Source: Rufibacter hautae
Lineage (GTDB): Bacteria > Bacteroidota > Bacteroidia > Cytophagales > Hymenobacteraceae
Direction: 5' to 3'
Assembly: GCF_008271695.1 (NCBI RefSeq)
Contig: NZ_VKKY01000001.1
Coordinates: forward strand, 862,589 to 926,588
Length of the DNA stretch: 64,000 bases
Part shown: in pieces, positions 7,827-16,633 of the stretch
Numbering within the stretch: position 1 is the stretch's first letter
Layout: every line of letters starts with the position of its first letter
Made by a program: the position numbers and the translations under genes
The notes under the pieces: model-generated
Databases searched by the model: none
The model's input: only the letters and a program-made list of their open reading frames with translations
Told to the model about the DNA's origin: nothing

Positions 7827-8558
7827 TTAAGCGGGCAGCAGGTCACAGAACCAGAAACCGGTGTCATAAGGCGCAGGCTTTTCCGCAAAGCAATCGTCTT
7901 CCTGCGTCTGGGCGGCGGGCGCGTAGCTTCTGAACACCACCTCCCCCAACTGCACCGGCACCGGCCGCCGGAAGTTGGGGCCGTCATAGACAAAGGAGTG
8001 GTACTCGCCGTTCTCTCCGCAGGGGTCTACGTGGGCGGGCAGGTCCCGCACGAAAACCTCGTTTAGGTCGCGGCCGGCGAAGGAGGCGTCCAGGTGCTTG
8101 CCGTTGACGCAGACGACCTTGGCCTTGAAACCCGCCCGCCAGAACTCCTCCAGCAAAGCCATGGGCTGCTCGCCCCACAGCGGAAACGCCGCTTCAATCC
8201 CCACCTGGGTTAACTGCTCCTCCCGGTACTGCCGCAAATCCTCCAGGTAAATATCCCCGAAGATGCCGTGCGTGACGCCATCATTTTTGAACTGGGTCCA
8301 GGCCTGGGCCACGGCTTGGTTGTAAAGCGGCATGCTGGCGCCCTCGGGCAGGTAGAGCGGCTGCCAGGGCAGTCCCAGGGCGTTGGCCTGCGCCTGCATG
8401 AGTTCCTCGCGCACGCCGTGCATGGTCACGCGCGCGTGCGTTTGGCTTACGGTGGTGAAGAGGGCGTGCAAGGAAAAGGTTTGCTGCTGCTGTATTCTGT
8501 GCAAAGCCAGCGCGGAGTCTTTGCCGCCGCTCCAGTTGAAAATGGCAAGGGGTTTCAT
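7827..8558 (-). CDS. Dph6-related ATP pyrophosphatase (adenine nucleotide alpha-hydrolase fold)
   Basis: A 243-residue protein with the PP-loop motif SGGKDSALALH at its N-terminus, followed by a MHGVREELM region, THGIFGDIYLEDLRQYRE and a C-terminal GENGEYHSFVYDGP. These are hallmarks of the diphthine-ammonia ligase-like (DUF71) ATP pyrophosphatases. Bacteria lack diphthamide, so the true substrate is unknown; the reaction is expected to adenylate an acid or amide before amination. The ATG at 8558 (MKPLAIFNWSGGKDS) was chosen because the motif normally lies within the first 15 residues; an in-frame ATG 99 bases upstream is unlikely. Confidence 0.87.
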   Translation of the reverse strand: MKPLAIFNWSGGKDSALALHRIQQQQTFSLHALFTTVSQTHARVTMHGVREELMQAQANALGLPWQPLYLPEGASMPLYNQAVAQAWTQFKNDGVTHGIFGDIYLEDLRQYREEQLTQVGIEAAFPLWGEQPMALLEEFWRAGFKAKVVCVNGKHLDASFAGRDLNEVFVRDLPAHVDPCGENGEYHSFVYDGPNFRRPVPVQLGEVVFRSYAPAAQTQEDDCFAEKPAPYDTGFWFCDLLPA

Positions 8559-8748
8559 GTCCGCAAGGTACAGCTTCTGGCGGGCCGTTTTCAAGGTCTT
8601 TGCCAAAAATCGGGCATAAAACGGCAGGCTTTTCCTAAGCAGATTGGCTGTCAGCAAACTACAGGAAGGGCGGCTCGTTCCTTTAAATAAGACAATACGC
8701 CCGTGCAGAAGAATTCTAAAAAAGCGACCTTCCGTGTCTAGAAATGAC

Positions 8749-8756
8749 TAAATTTG
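8749..8756 (+). promoter_or_regulatory. -7 element of the ROK regulator promoter
   Basis: TAAATTTG matches the Bacteroidota -7 consensus TAnnTTTG, 53 bases before the ROK start codon. No clear TTG -33 element is visible at the ideal distance, so support is partial. Confidence 0.4.
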
Positions 8757-8809
8757 GAAAGCAAGCAGAAAAACTGCTCCCCCTCTAGCTACATGCCTAC
8801 GAACCGAAG

Positions 8810-10042
8810 ATGATCATGACTTTCTTTGAGGAAATAAACAGTGATTTCTCTACCGGGGTGGCCTTCAAGAACGTCAACCTCAAGAAGAAAGTCATCTCCT
8901 ATTTCGCTACCAGGGGGAACGCCACCATTGCCGAGCTGAGCAAGGAACTGAACGTGAGTGTGCCCAAGATCACCAGCCTTTTGAATGACCTCATCCAAGA
9001 CGGACTGGTGCAGGACCACGGCAAAGTGGACTCCACGGGCGGCCGCAAACCCAACGTGTACGGTCTGGCGCCAGAATCTGCCTTCTTTCTGGGAATTGAC
9101 GTGAAAACGTCCCACATCAACATCGGGCTCACCGATTTCCAGAAAAACCTCATCTCAGACTTTGAGAGCTACCCCTACAAGCTGGCCAACGACAAGGAAT
9201 CATTGGACGAGCTGTGCCACATCATCAACAACTTCATCTCTGAGCTGCCTATTCCCAAGGAGAAGATTCTGGGCATTGGCATCAACCTCTCGGGGCGCAT
9301 TAACTACGCCAAAGGCTACAACTACAACCTCTTTGATTTCCATGACGCACCGCTGAGCAAGATCATTGAAAAGGAGATTGGCATTAAGGTGTTCTTGGAG
9401 AACGATTCGCGAGCGATGGCCTACGGCGAGTTCTGCTCTGGCGTGGTGGAGGGCGAGAAAGACGTGTTGTTCCTGAACCTGGACTACGGCATTGGCATGG
9501 GCATGATCCTCAACAACCAGCTGTTCTATGGCAAGTCTGGCTACTCCGGGGAGTTTGGCCACATTCCGCTGTTCCAGAACGAGAAGATGTGCAAGTGCGG
9601 CAAGAAAGGCTGCCTGGAGACCGAGGCCTCGGGCTGGGCTCTGGTGGAGATGTTCAGGGACAGCATGCTGGCCGGCGCCTCCACCATCATCACGCAGAAC
9701 AACCTTCAGCCGGAGGATCTGCAACTGGAAGACATCATCAACGCCGCCCACAATGACGATGTGCTGGCCATTGAACTCATCGCCAAGATTGGCGACAAAA
9801 TCGGCCGCGGCATTGCACTGCTCATCAACGTCTTCAACCCTGAGTTGGTGGTGCTGGGCGGCAGCCTGGCCTCTACCGAGGACTACATCCTATTGCCCAT
9901 CAAAAGCGCCATCAAACGCTACTCCCTGAGCCTGGTGAACAACGATACGCAACTCAAAGTCTCCAAACTAGGCGAGAAAGCCGGCGTGATTGGGGCCTGT
10001 CTTTTAGTGCGCCACCGGTACCTGGCGCTGGAACATAATTAA
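8810..10042 (+). CDS. ROK family transcriptional regulator (NagC/XylR type)
   Basis: A 410-residue ROK repressor: an N-terminal winged helix-turn-helix (residues about 22-80, NATIAELSKELNVSVPKITSLLNDLIQDGLV), then a GGRKPNVYGL linker into a sugar-kinase-like domain. The ROK zinc motif is present as EFGHIPLFQNEKMCKCGKKGCLE, with the usual His and three Cys. GIDVKTSHINIGL and ILGIGINLSG form phosphate- and sugar-binding segments. Members bind DNA until a sugar ligand releases them. No sugar genes flank it, so its targets are elsewhere or it autoregulates. A second ATG six bases downstream is possible. Confidence 0.9.
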   Translation: MIMTFFEEINSDFSTGVAFKNVNLKKKVISYFATRGNATIAELSKELNVSVPKITSLLNDLIQDGLVQDHGKVDSTGGRKPNVYGLAPESAFFLGIDVKTSHINIGLTDFQKNLISDFESYPYKLANDKESLDELCHIINNFISELPIPKEKILGIGINLSGRINYAKGYNYNLFDFHDAPLSKIIEKEIGIKVFLENDSRAMAYGEFCSGVVEGEKDVLFLNLDYGIGMGMILNNQLFYGKSGYSGEFGHIPLFQNEKMCKCGKKGCLETEASGWALVEMFRDSMLAGASTIITQNNLQPEDLQLEDIINAAHNDDVLAIELIAKIGDKIGRGIALLINVFNPELVVLGGSLASTEDYILLPIKSAIKRYSLSLVNNDTQLKVSKLGEKAGVIGACLLVRHRYLALEHN

Positions 10043-10095
10043 ACCGCTTTAGCTAATTTCTGAGATAGCAGATAGTTTGTGAGCTAGTTGAACCG

Positions 10096-10346
10096 TTGGC
10101 GCGAGCTTGCAGCTCGTGTCCGCACGCATTGCTGAACTACTACTTTTGCTTTGTCATCCTGTGGTCACCCTTATTTGTCATCCTGAAAGGATCTTGTGAG
10201 CGAACGGTAGTAGCCTTTGCTCAAGCGCTTTTCTAGGGTGCCCACAAGATCTTTCCAAGATGACAAGCGAGGTTAAGGATGACTGGAGAGCTTGAATTGA
10301 GTCTACTCAGGAATGCGTGCGGACACGAGCTGCAAGTTCGCGCCAG
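10096..10346. repeat. Composite inverted repeat (family A outer arms, family B inside)
   Basis: Outer arms 10096-10130 and 10312-10346 are near-perfect reverse complements and share the GGCGCGAGC...GCTCGTGTCC core with the element at 1701-1845. Nested inside is a second inverted pair, TGTCATCCTGAAAGGATCTT (near 10170) against AAGATCTTTCCAAGATGACA (near 10243). A partial direct copy of TTTGTCATCCTG lies just before it. It is non-coding. Confidence 0.7.
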
Positions 10347-10380
10347 CGACCTGTAGAATCCTTTCTTCTCTTAAAAAGGA

Positions 10381-10429
10381 AAGCCCCGTTTCAGGCCTGA
10401 TTTTAGAAAACAGGGCTAAAACGGGGCTT
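10381..10429. terminator. Hairpin terminator between convergent genes
   Basis: The stem AAGCCCCGTTT pairs with AAACGGGGCTT around an inner CAGGCCTGATTTT/AAAACAGGG stem. It contains a 35-nt GTTT...AAAC element at 10388-10422. It lies between the ROK gene (+) and the DUF4112 gene (-). Confidence 0.65.
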
Positions 10430-10458
10430 CTATAATTCTTGGAGTTCTTTCTGAAAGT

Positions 10459-10950
10459 TTACCACGCCGAGGAGGCCCACAGCCACAGGTACTCGGCTAC
10501 TTTCCAGAGGCCCCAAAGCAGCAGCCCGAACAAAATCAGGAAGGCGATGAGCACCCCGATGATGAAACCGGTGCCTTTGCCCTGGTACTTGCCTTCCTGG
10601 TAGTGGCGCCGCAGCAGGTTCACGTTCTTCTGATTCGCCTTGTACCCGAAGTCAAAGAGCCAGCCCACAATGGGGATACTCCCTATCACGGCATCCAGGA
10701 AAATGTTGAAGAGCATTCTTACCACCAGCGCCCGGCTGGCCCCGTGCTTGGCCATGGTCATGACCAGCACCCCAGACATGGCAAAAGAGGAAAGATCGCC
10801 CACCACGGGCAGCAAACCCATGATAGGGTCCAGCCCGAACCGGAACTTGGTTCCCGGTAGCACAAACTGGTTATCCAATAGCCTGGAGATAGACTCTACC
10901 CACTTCAGGCGTTCATCAACGGGGGTAACAGGCGGGGTTGTCTGGTTCAT
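10459..10950 (-). CDS. DUF4112 domain membrane protein
   Basis: 163 residues. The family core FRFGLDPIMGLLPVVGDLSSFAMSGVLV, the following AVIGSIPIVGWLFDFGYKANQKN and a C-terminal transmembrane segment (GFIIGVLIAFLILFGLLLWGLW) match DUF4112, a small family of unknown function. The two GLLPVVGD/GSIPIVGW glycine-proline stretches look like re-entrant or paired membrane hairpins. The ATG at 10950 (MNQTTPP) starts just ahead of the conserved region; the longer frame would overlap the GNAT gene. It is probably co-transcribed with that gene, which ends 50 bases upstream. Confidence 0.8.
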   Translation of the reverse strand: MNQTTPPVTPVDERLKWVESISRLLDNQFVLPGTKFRFGLDPIMGLLPVVGDLSSFAMSGVLVMTMAKHGASRALVVRMLFNIFLDAVIGSIPIVGWLFDFGYKANQKNVNLLRRHYQEGKYQGKGTGFIIGVLIAFLILFGLLLWGLWKVAEYLWLWASSAW

Positions 10951-11000
10951 AATCTTGGGGATTTCTCCTTCATACGCAGAAACAGGCGCTAAGATTACGT

Positions 11001-11594
11001 TTAGCTTTGCAGCTGCAACATGCCCTCTAACCGGGCCTTGACATCGGGCCACTCCCGGTCAATGACACTGAGAATCACAGAGTCGCGCACGCGGCCTTCT
11101 GAGGTGACCATGTGGTTGCGCAGAATGCCCTCCTCACGAGCCCCTATGCGCCGCATGGCCTGTCGGGAGCGCTCGTTCAGCACATCGGTTTTCAAAGTAA
11201 CCCTGATGCAGCCCAAGTCTTCAAAGGCGTGCCGAAGCAACAGGTACTTGGCCTCGGTGTTCACGCCGGTGCGCTGCCAGGCAGGCACCAGCCAGGTCCA
11301 GCCAATCTCCAGGCCCTTGTTGGTCACGTCAATGTTGCCAAAGCGGGTGCTGCCCATCAGTTCTCCGGTGGTGGGGTGTTGGTAGACAAAAGGCAGAGCC
11401 GTGCCGGCTTCCTGGGTTTTAAGGGCCGTCTGCACGTAAGCCGCCATGTCCTCGGGGGTACGCAGCACGTGCAGACTCAACCGCCAAAGGTCTTCCACCA
11501 AACCAACCCGGCTCAGTTCTGGGATATCGCTTTCCTGCAGGGGCCGCAGCCACACATGCTTTCCTTTAAGGGTGACCGGAGCGGGAGTTTTCAT
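11001..11594 (-). CDS. GNAT N-acetyltransferase, RimJ/RimL type
   Basis: A 197-residue acetyltransferase of the RimJ/RimL group, which uses acetyl-CoA to acetylate protein N-termini or small amines. Visible features are the N-terminal LKGKHVWLRPLQESDIPEL, the LEIGWTWLVPAWQRTGVNTEAKYLLLRHAFEDLG stretch around the acetyl-CoA loop (Q-R-x-G-x-x-T-E), and RVTLKTDVLNERSRQAMRRIGAREEGILR. The substrate is unknown. It is the first gene of a likely pair with DUF4112. Confidence 0.85.
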   Translation of the reverse strand: MKTPAPVTLKGKHVWLRPLQESDIPELSRVGLVEDLWRLSLHVLRTPEDMAAYVQTALKTQEAGTALPFVYQHPTTGELMGSTRFGNIDVTNKGLEIGWTWLVPAWQRTGVNTEAKYLLLRHAFEDLGCIRVTLKTDVLNERSRQAMRRIGAREEGILRNHMVTSEGRVRDSVILSVIDREWPDVKARLEGMLQLQS

Positions 11595-11712
11595 GGCCAG
11601 CTTTTCTGGTGAGTTCTGGTCTCCAAGTTAACAGACTTTGGGTAAACGTTCCCTTTTTGCTGCTCAGAAAATCGCTTTCTAGGCGTCTCTGTTGTATTTA
11701 AAGCTTCTCCTT

Positions 11713-11825
11713 TGGTCACCCCTAACCTCCTACTTCCATCTTGGAAAGATCTTTTGGGCAAGCTGGAAAGGCTTTGGCTCGTACAGCATTACCGTCCGCC
11801 CACCAGATCCTTTCAGGATGAAAAA
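11713..11825. repeat. Family B intergenic repeat
   Basis: The sequence around ATCTTGGAAAGATCTTTTGGGC (11733-11754) and AGATCCTTTCAGGATGA (11805-11821) repeats the two arms seen nested in the composite element at 10096-10346, with an intervening spacer of similar style (GGCTTTGGCTCGT against GCCTTTGCTCAAG). It is non-coding. Confidence 0.55.
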
Positions 11826-11887
11826 AGGGGCAGAACTGTTCCTTCAGAAGGAAAGAAATCCAAGTCTGTTTAAGGCTGGCTTTAAAT

Positions 11888-11927
11888 AAAACAGCCCCTA
11901 AACGGAAATCCGTTTAGGGGCTGTTTT
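11888..11927 (-). terminator. Intrinsic terminator of pruA
   Basis: A perfect 18-bp stem (AAAACAGCCCCTAAACGG and its complement) on a four-base loop lies 23 bases beyond the pruA stop codon. Read on the minus strand it ends in a T-rich stretch. Confidence 0.85.
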
Positions 11928-11949
11928 CAGAGAATCAGGTTAGAAACGC

Positions 11950-13602
11950 TTAGAGCGCACCTTCAGCGGCGCTGCCGCCTTGCAGGAACGGATAGCGGTA
12001 ATCTACCGGCGGCACAAACGTTTCTTTGATGGTACGGGCGCTGGTCCAACGCAGCAGGTTCAGCATGGAACCGGCTTTGTCGTTGGTACCCGAGGCACGG
12101 GAACCACCAAACGGCTGCTGCCCAACCACGGCACCGGTAGGTTTGTCGTTGATGTAGAAGTTACCGGCCGCGTGGCTCAGTTTCTTTGTGGCCAGTTCCA
12201 CGGCGTAGCGGTCATTGGAGAAAATAGCCCCTGTCAATCCGTACGGCGAGGTGGTATCTACTATTTCCAGAATCTCCTCAAACTTATCGGCATCGTACAC
12301 GTGCAGCGTCAACACCGGCCCGAAGAGCTCTTCGCACATGGTCACGTATTGCGGGTCTTGCGCCACAATCAAGGTAGGCTCAATAAAGTATCCCTTGCTC
12401 TTGTCATGGTTACCGCCGGAGATGATCTCTACCTGGTCATCGTTCTTGGCGGCATCAATGTACTTGGCCAGTTTATCAAAGGATTTCTCGTCAATCACGG
12501 CGTTGATGAAGTTCCCGAAGTCCTGCGGATCACCCATTTTCAGGGATTTCAGGTCTTCCACCACGTGGCCTTTCACCTCTTCCCAGATGTTGCTAGGAAT
12601 GTAAGCACGGGAAGCCGCGGAGCATTTCTGCCCCTGGTATTCAAACGCACCACGGGTGATAGCCACAGCTACCTCCTTGGCGTTCGCCGATTTATGCGCC
12701 ACAATGAAGTCCTTGCCGCCGGTCTCGCCCACAATGCGCGGGTAACCACGGTACGAGTTGATGTTCTCGCCAATGGTTTTCCAGATATTGTTGAACACCC
12801 CGGTGCTACCCGTGAAGTGAATACCCGCAAACTGACGGTGCTTGAAGATGACCTCGCCGGCTTCTGGTCCATCCACATACACCAGGTTGATCACGCCATC
12901 TGGCAAGCCAGCGGCTTTGAACAGCTCCATGATCACATGGGCCGAGTACACCTGGGTGTTGGCGGGCTTCCATACTACCACATTGCCCATCATGGCCGGA
13001 GCGGCACACAGGTTGGCGGCAATGGAAGTGAAGTTGAACGGCGTCAAGGCGAACACAAAACCCTCCAGTGGACGATGCTCCAGACGGTTCCACATGCCCG
13101 GCATAGACTCCGGCTGCATTTTGTAGATATCCGTCATGTACTTCACGTTGAAACGGAAGAAGTCAATCATCTCGCAGGCCGCGTCAATCTCGGCCTGGAA
13201 CGCGTTCTTAGACTGACCCAACATGGTAGCGGCGTTCATGCGTGCCCGGAAAGGTCCGGCCAACAGATCGGCGGCTTTCAGGAAGATGGCGGCGCGGCTT
13301 TCCCAGGGCATGTGGGCCCATTGCTCGCGGGCGGCCAGGGCGGCGTCAATGGCCTGCTGCACGTGGCTGGCGTTACCGTAGTGGTAATTCCCGATGACGC
13401 GCTGGTGGTCATGCGGAGGGGCTACGGGCATTAAGTTGCCGGTGCGCACTTCCTCGCTCCCAATGTACATGGGAATATCCAATTGCTGCTCGCGCAGCGT
13501 ATTATAGGCATTGAGTAGTTCTTCTCTTTCTTTGCTGCCGGGCGCGTAGCCCTTTACAGGCTCGTTTACCGGGATGGGGACATTGAAAAATCCGTTGGCC
13601 AT
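11950..13602 (-). CDS. pruA: L-glutamate gamma-semialdehyde dehydrogenase (1-pyrroline-5-carboxylate dehydrogenase)
   Basis: A 550-residue stand-alone P5C dehydrogenase that oxidises glutamate semialdehyde to glutamate with NAD, the second step of proline breakdown. Visible are FALTPFNFTSIAANLCAAPAM, the NAD-site NVVVWKPANTQ, FTGSTGVF, the catalytic Glu in VGETGGKD (near residue 290) and the catalytic Cys in GQKCSAASR (near 325). CEELFGPVL and the C-terminal QQPFGGSRASGTNDKAG are also present. Length fits the monofunctional form found in Bacteroidota and animals, not the PutA fusion. No proline dehydrogenase lies in the window. Confidence 0.95.
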   Translation of the reverse strand: MANGFFNVPIPVNEPVKGYAPGSKEREELLNAYNTLREQQLDIPMYIGSEEVRTGNLMPVAPPHDHQRVIGNYHYGNASHVQQAIDAALAAREQWAHMPWESRAAIFLKAADLLAGPFRARMNAATMLGQSKNAFQAEIDAACEMIDFFRFNVKYMTDIYKMQPESMPGMWNRLEHRPLEGFVFALTPFNFTSIAANLCAAPAMMGNVVVWKPANTQVYSAHVIMELFKAAGLPDGVINLVYVDGPEAGEVIFKHRQFAGIHFTGSTGVFNNIWKTIGENINSYRGYPRIVGETGGKDFIVAHKSANAKEVAVAITRGAFEYQGQKCSAASRAYIPSNIWEEVKGHVVEDLKSLKMGDPQDFGNFINAVIDEKSFDKLAKYIDAAKNDDQVEIISGGNHDKSKGYFIEPTLIVAQDPQYVTMCEELFGPVLTLHVYDADKFEEILEIVDTTSPYGLTGAIFSNDRYAVELATKKLSHAAGNFYINDKPTGAVVGQQPFGGSRASGTNDKAGSMLNLLRWTSARTIKETFVPPVDYRYPFLQGGSAAEGAL

Positions 13603-13637
13603 ATGGTTATTTAGTTAATTTCTACACTGATGATAAA

Positions 13638-13645
13638 CAAAGGTA
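13638..13645 (-). promoter_or_regulatory. -7 element of the pruA promoter
   Basis: On the minus strand this reads TACCTTTG, matching TAnnTTTG, 36 bases before the pruA ATG. It implies a leader of about 30 bases. The -33 region has only a T-run. Confidence 0.45.
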
Positions 13646-13744
13646 AGGCTTATAAGTAAAAAAGGCTAACGCGTGACAGGTAGCGCCTCCCCCCTCCAAC
13701 CTGCCACGGAGAATGGTTTCCTTTCCACTTTATCCAAAACGACG

Positions 13745-14491
13745 ATGGCACCCAAAGACCTTTTCTCCACCCAGGCCGGCCTGTACAAGAAGTTCCGGCC
13801 CACGTACCCACCAGCCCTGTACCAGCATCTGCGCTCCCTACTGCCAACGCACGAACTAGCCTGGGACTGCGGCACCGGCAACGGACAAGTAGCCATGGAA
13901 CTGGCCAAGTTTTTCACCCACGTGCACGCCACCGACATCAGTGAGCAGCAGCTTTCCAAAGCGCCCGCCTCAGAACGCATCACCTACCAAAAAATGCCCG
14001 CAGAGCACACTACTTTCCCGGATAACTCCTTTGACCTGATCACCGTAGGACAGGCCGTGCATTGGTTTGAGTTGGAGAAGTTCTACCAGGAGGTGAACCG
14101 GGTAGCCAAGCCCGGAGCTATTCTGGCCCTTTGGGGATACGGCCTGCTCTCCATCTCCCCGGAGATAGACGCGCCTTTCTACCGTTTCTACTCCGAGACC
14201 GTGGGCCCGTACTGGGATTTTGAACGCAGCTACGTGGACCAAGCCTATGCCAACCTGCCGTTCCCGTTCCAGGAGGAACCCGCTTTCTCCGGCGCCATTA
14301 CCACCACTTGGTCCTTACCAGATTTTGAAGGCTACCTGAACTCCTGGTCCAGCGTGCAGTCCTACATCCGGCAGAACGGAGAGAACCCGGTAGAGAAACT
14401 GATGGAGCAGATGAGAAAGATTTGGCCCGAAACTGAGCAAAAAGAAGTACGATTCCCCATCTTCAGCCGGATAGGTCGGGTTAAAAAGTAA
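13745..14491 (+). CDS. Class I SAM-dependent methyltransferase
   Basis: A 248-residue methyltransferase. The SAM-binding glycine loop is AWDCGTGNGQVAMELA, the acidic end of strand two is VHATDISEQQL, and PDNSFDLITVGQAVHWFELEKFYQEVNRVAKPGAILALWGYG is the typical motif II/III region of the type 11 family. It resembles the small trans-aconitate methyltransferase-like group, but the substrate cannot be assigned. The ATG at 13745 (MAPKDLFSTQAGLYKKFRPTYP) suits homologue N-termini better than one 72 bases upstream. It is a single gene ending in its own terminator. Confidence 0.85.
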   Translation: MAPKDLFSTQAGLYKKFRPTYPPALYQHLRSLLPTHELAWDCGTGNGQVAMELAKFFTHVHATDISEQQLSKAPASERITYQKMPAEHTTFPDNSFDLITVGQAVHWFELEKFYQEVNRVAKPGAILALWGYGLLSISPEIDAPFYRFYSETVGPYWDFERSYVDQAYANLPFPFQEEPAFSGAITTTWSLPDFEGYLNSWSSVQSYIRQNGENPVEKLMEQMRKIWPETEQKEVRFPIFSRIGRVKK

Positions 14492-14536
14492 ACCTGTTTA
14501 AAGCCCAATTTTAGAAAATTGGGTCTTAAACAGGTT
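14491..14536 (+). terminator. Terminator of the methyltransferase gene
   Basis: It starts at the stop codon: AACCTGTTTAAAGCCCAATTTT pairs with its complement across a two-base loop, with one bulged T. It is an extended form of the GTTT...AAAC hairpin element with compensated arm changes. Confidence 0.7.
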
Positions 14537-14707
14537 TATGTAATTCTTGTAATGACTAATCACGCGGGGCCTGAAGCTTTCGCCGTTGTTGGTGTTATCA
14601 CCAACAACCTAAACTGCGCTGAAACAAAAGGGCAACCACAAGAGATTGCCCCTACAAGTTCTTGCCAAAAGGCTCAGGACTCTCGACTCAGAACTAAGGA
14701 CTGTCTT

Positions 14708-15529
14708 CTACACGTCAAACAAAAAGAACGGCATCGCGAAGCCGGCTTTCTGCAGGATGGGTTTGGCTACGTTGTAGACCTTTACTCCTTTTGGGGTCTC
14801 TCCTTCCAGGGTGCCTACGTGGGCGTGTCCGTGGAAGCAGGCCAGCACGTTCTGGCGGTCCAGGGGCTCAGCCAGGCGCGAGCAACCTAAAAACGGATGG
14901 ATGGCTTCGGGCTCCCCTTCTACGGTGGCTTTGATGGGCGCATAATGCAGCACGGCTATTTTCTTCACCCCGGGGTACTCGGTATCCAGGCGCGAGAGAC
15001 CAGCCTCCAGTTTGAGGGCTTCATCTACGGCTTCCTGCACGAAGGCTTTGTTGCTTACCTCACCGAACATGGAGAGCATGTACTTGTCAAAACCGCCGCC
15101 AAAACCTTTCACGCCCGCAAACCCCACGTTCTTCACCACCACAGCGTCCCCGTCCAGGAAATGCACGTTGTCGCGGATAAGGCAGGTGCGGATGGCTTCG
15201 TGCTCGTCTTTGTCATGGTCGTGGTTGCCCAGCACGCAGACTACTGGAATGGTGCAGGCCCGCATTTCCTCTGCCAGCACCTCGGCCTCTTTCGTGTAGC
15301 CATGATCGGTGAGGTCGCCGCAGAGCAGCAGAATCTCGGCCTGTTCAGAGGCGGCTTTGAAAAAATCCACCCATTTGCCTTTGTCCGTTTCCCGCACGTG
15401 AATATCGCCCACGGCGGCAATTCTTACCGGTTTGGTTGTCACGGGGGTAGGATCAGGTTGGCCAGTGGCTTGGGGCTGTAAAGGTTGAACGGGCTGCGGC
15501 GCAACGAAGGTCTGCGGTTGTTGTTCCAT
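14708..15529 (-). CDS. Calcineurin-like metallophosphoesterase
   Basis: A 273-residue protein with all metallophosphoesterase blocks: GDIHVRE, LLCGDLTDHG, VLGNHDHD, an internal VLHYAP and FHGHAHVG. The N-terminal 35 residues are a proline/glutamine-rich linker without a signal peptide, so it should be cytosolic. Such enzymes are two-metal phosphodiesterases or phosphatases; the substrate is open. The ATG at 15529 (MEQQPQTF) was chosen. It lies 82 bases after the nucleotidyltransferase-like gene on the same strand and they may be co-transcribed. Confidence 0.85.
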   Translation of the reverse strand: MEQQPQTFVAPQPVQPLQPQATGQPDPTPVTTKPVRIAAVGDIHVRETDKGKWVDFFKAASEQAEILLLCGDLTDHGYTKEAEVLAEEMRACTIPVVCVLGNHDHDKDEHEAIRTCLIRDNVHFLDGDAVVVKNVGFAGVKGFGGGFDKYMLSMFGEVSNKAFVQEAVDEALKLEAGLSRLDTEYPGVKKIAVLHYAPIKATVEGEPEAIHPFLGCSRLAEPLDRQNVLACFHGHAHVGTLEGETPKGVKVYNVAKPILQKAGFAMPFFLFDV

Positions 15530-15611
15530 TTTCAAAATTACGGATTGTTGATTGCTGATTGTCAGCATCCTGTACAGGTAAACCCAGCAAGTCCTGACAA
15601 TCAGCTAAAAA

Positions 15612-16352
15612 CTAGATGGTCATGATGGTCATGGCTTTGAAGCCCCACTCGGTAACGGCCGGGGCGTATTGGGTTTGGTCTATGAGCAGGCCGCGGCACA
15701 CTTTCTCGGTAGGCGGCGGCATGTCAAACTGCTCTTTGGCGCGCAGCAACAGCTCATCAAACAACCAGCGCGGAATGATGTCCCGCTCAGAGGGGTACAC
15801 AAACTGGAAGGACAGCAGTTGCATCAAGACCAGTTGCCAGTGCTGCTCCAGGGTCTGCAGAATGCGTTCCCAGTCCATGTGCTCGCCGTGGCGCAAAATG
15901 AGGTGGTTCAGGTCTGAGCCATCGTAGCGCTCGCGGTTCTGCACGTAAATCTTGCAGCGGAACAGGTCCTCAGCGGAGATGTACTTCACGGGCACGCCAA
16001 ACTCCGTTCCGTCTGGGGCTCTCCGGAACCAGCCGTCGTTCACGGGCATGTTGTTGCCGGGGTTGTTGAAGATGAAGTCTACGTATTTGCCTTCTTTGAA
16101 AGCCTTGGCCAGCCAACGGGCATCCACCAGCTCGGTTTTGAAGCCTTCATCGTTGAAGATCTTGAGCAACCGCGGGCAATCGCCGGCCTTGCAGAACACG
16201 TCCATGTCTTTCATGGCACGCTGCATGCCGGTGTACTGCCGAAGGGCAAAACCGCCGCCCATTAAGAAGGGCAATCCGCTCTCATGCAGCATTTTTAGGG
16301 CTTGCGGGTAAAATTCCTGGGCCACCTCTGGGGCCATATCATCCAATTCCAT
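15612..16352 (-). CDS. Nucleotidyltransferase-fold protein
   Basis: About 246 residues. The start FLMGGGFALRQYTGMQRAMKDMDVFC has the Gly-Gly and D-x-D arrangement of the minimal nucleotidyltransferase fold (compare MNT and AbiEii-type proteins). It is followed by YVDFIFNNPGNN and a helical C-terminus with SAEDLFRCKIYVQNRERYDGSDLNHLIL, where RxxxDxxDL-type spacing is typical of 'nucleotidyl transferase AbiEii-like' proteins. No antitoxin partner is adjacent, so a toxin role is not supported. I chose the ATG at 16352; a GTG 69 bases upstream is in frame. Confidence 0.7.
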   Translation of the reverse strand: MELDDMAPEVAQEFYPQALKMLHESGLPFLMGGGFALRQYTGMQRAMKDMDVFCKAGDCPRLLKIFNDEGFKTELVDARWLAKAFKEGKYVDFIFNNPGNNMPVNDGWFRRAPDGTEFGVPVKYISAEDLFRCKIYVQNRERYDGSDLNHLILRHGEHMDWERILQTLEQHWQLVLMQLLSFQFVYPSERDIIPRWLFDELLLRAKEQFDMPPPTEKVCRGLLIDQTQYAPAVTEWGFKAMTIMTI

Positions 16353-16532
16353 AGTAATATCAGTGCTGAAAGGTTCAAAGATGCCCGCCTGTTTAGGCGC
16401 TTCGCCCACCGTCCTGCTCACAGACAGCCAGAAGCCGACCCTGGGATAGAAACAGTGGGTATAGCATTTACTGAATCCTTTGAAAAATGTTATCTCCTAA
16501 GCGCCACAACTAGCCAGAAAGCAGAAAATCTC

Positions 16533-16569
16533 TGTTTTTAGGCCATTTTACAGAAATCGGCTCCTAAAC
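16533..16569. repeat. GTTT...AAAC hairpin element
   Basis: This 37-nt copy (GTTTTTAGGCCATTTT...CTCCTAAAC) lies between the divergent nucleotidyltransferase-like gene and the gene at 16634, so it is not always at a gene end. Confidence 0.45.
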
Positions 16570-16633
16570 TTCCTGCTTGCGGTTCAGGCAAGCCTGCGTA
16601 AGTTTGGGCTTTAAACCAACGCAGGAACACGTG

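Noticed and set aside
8810-10042. ROK protein as a glucokinase
   Set aside because: It has an N-terminal winged helix and a disrupted kinase start, which fit the regulator branch.
11980-13434. 484-residue open frame on the plus strand
   Set aside because: Antisense to pruA; no domain and a His/Arg/Val-rich composition typical of shadow frames.
15612-16352. AbiE/MNT-type toxin-antitoxin system
   Set aside because: Only the nucleotidyltransferase fold is seen; no HEPN or regulator partner lies beside it.
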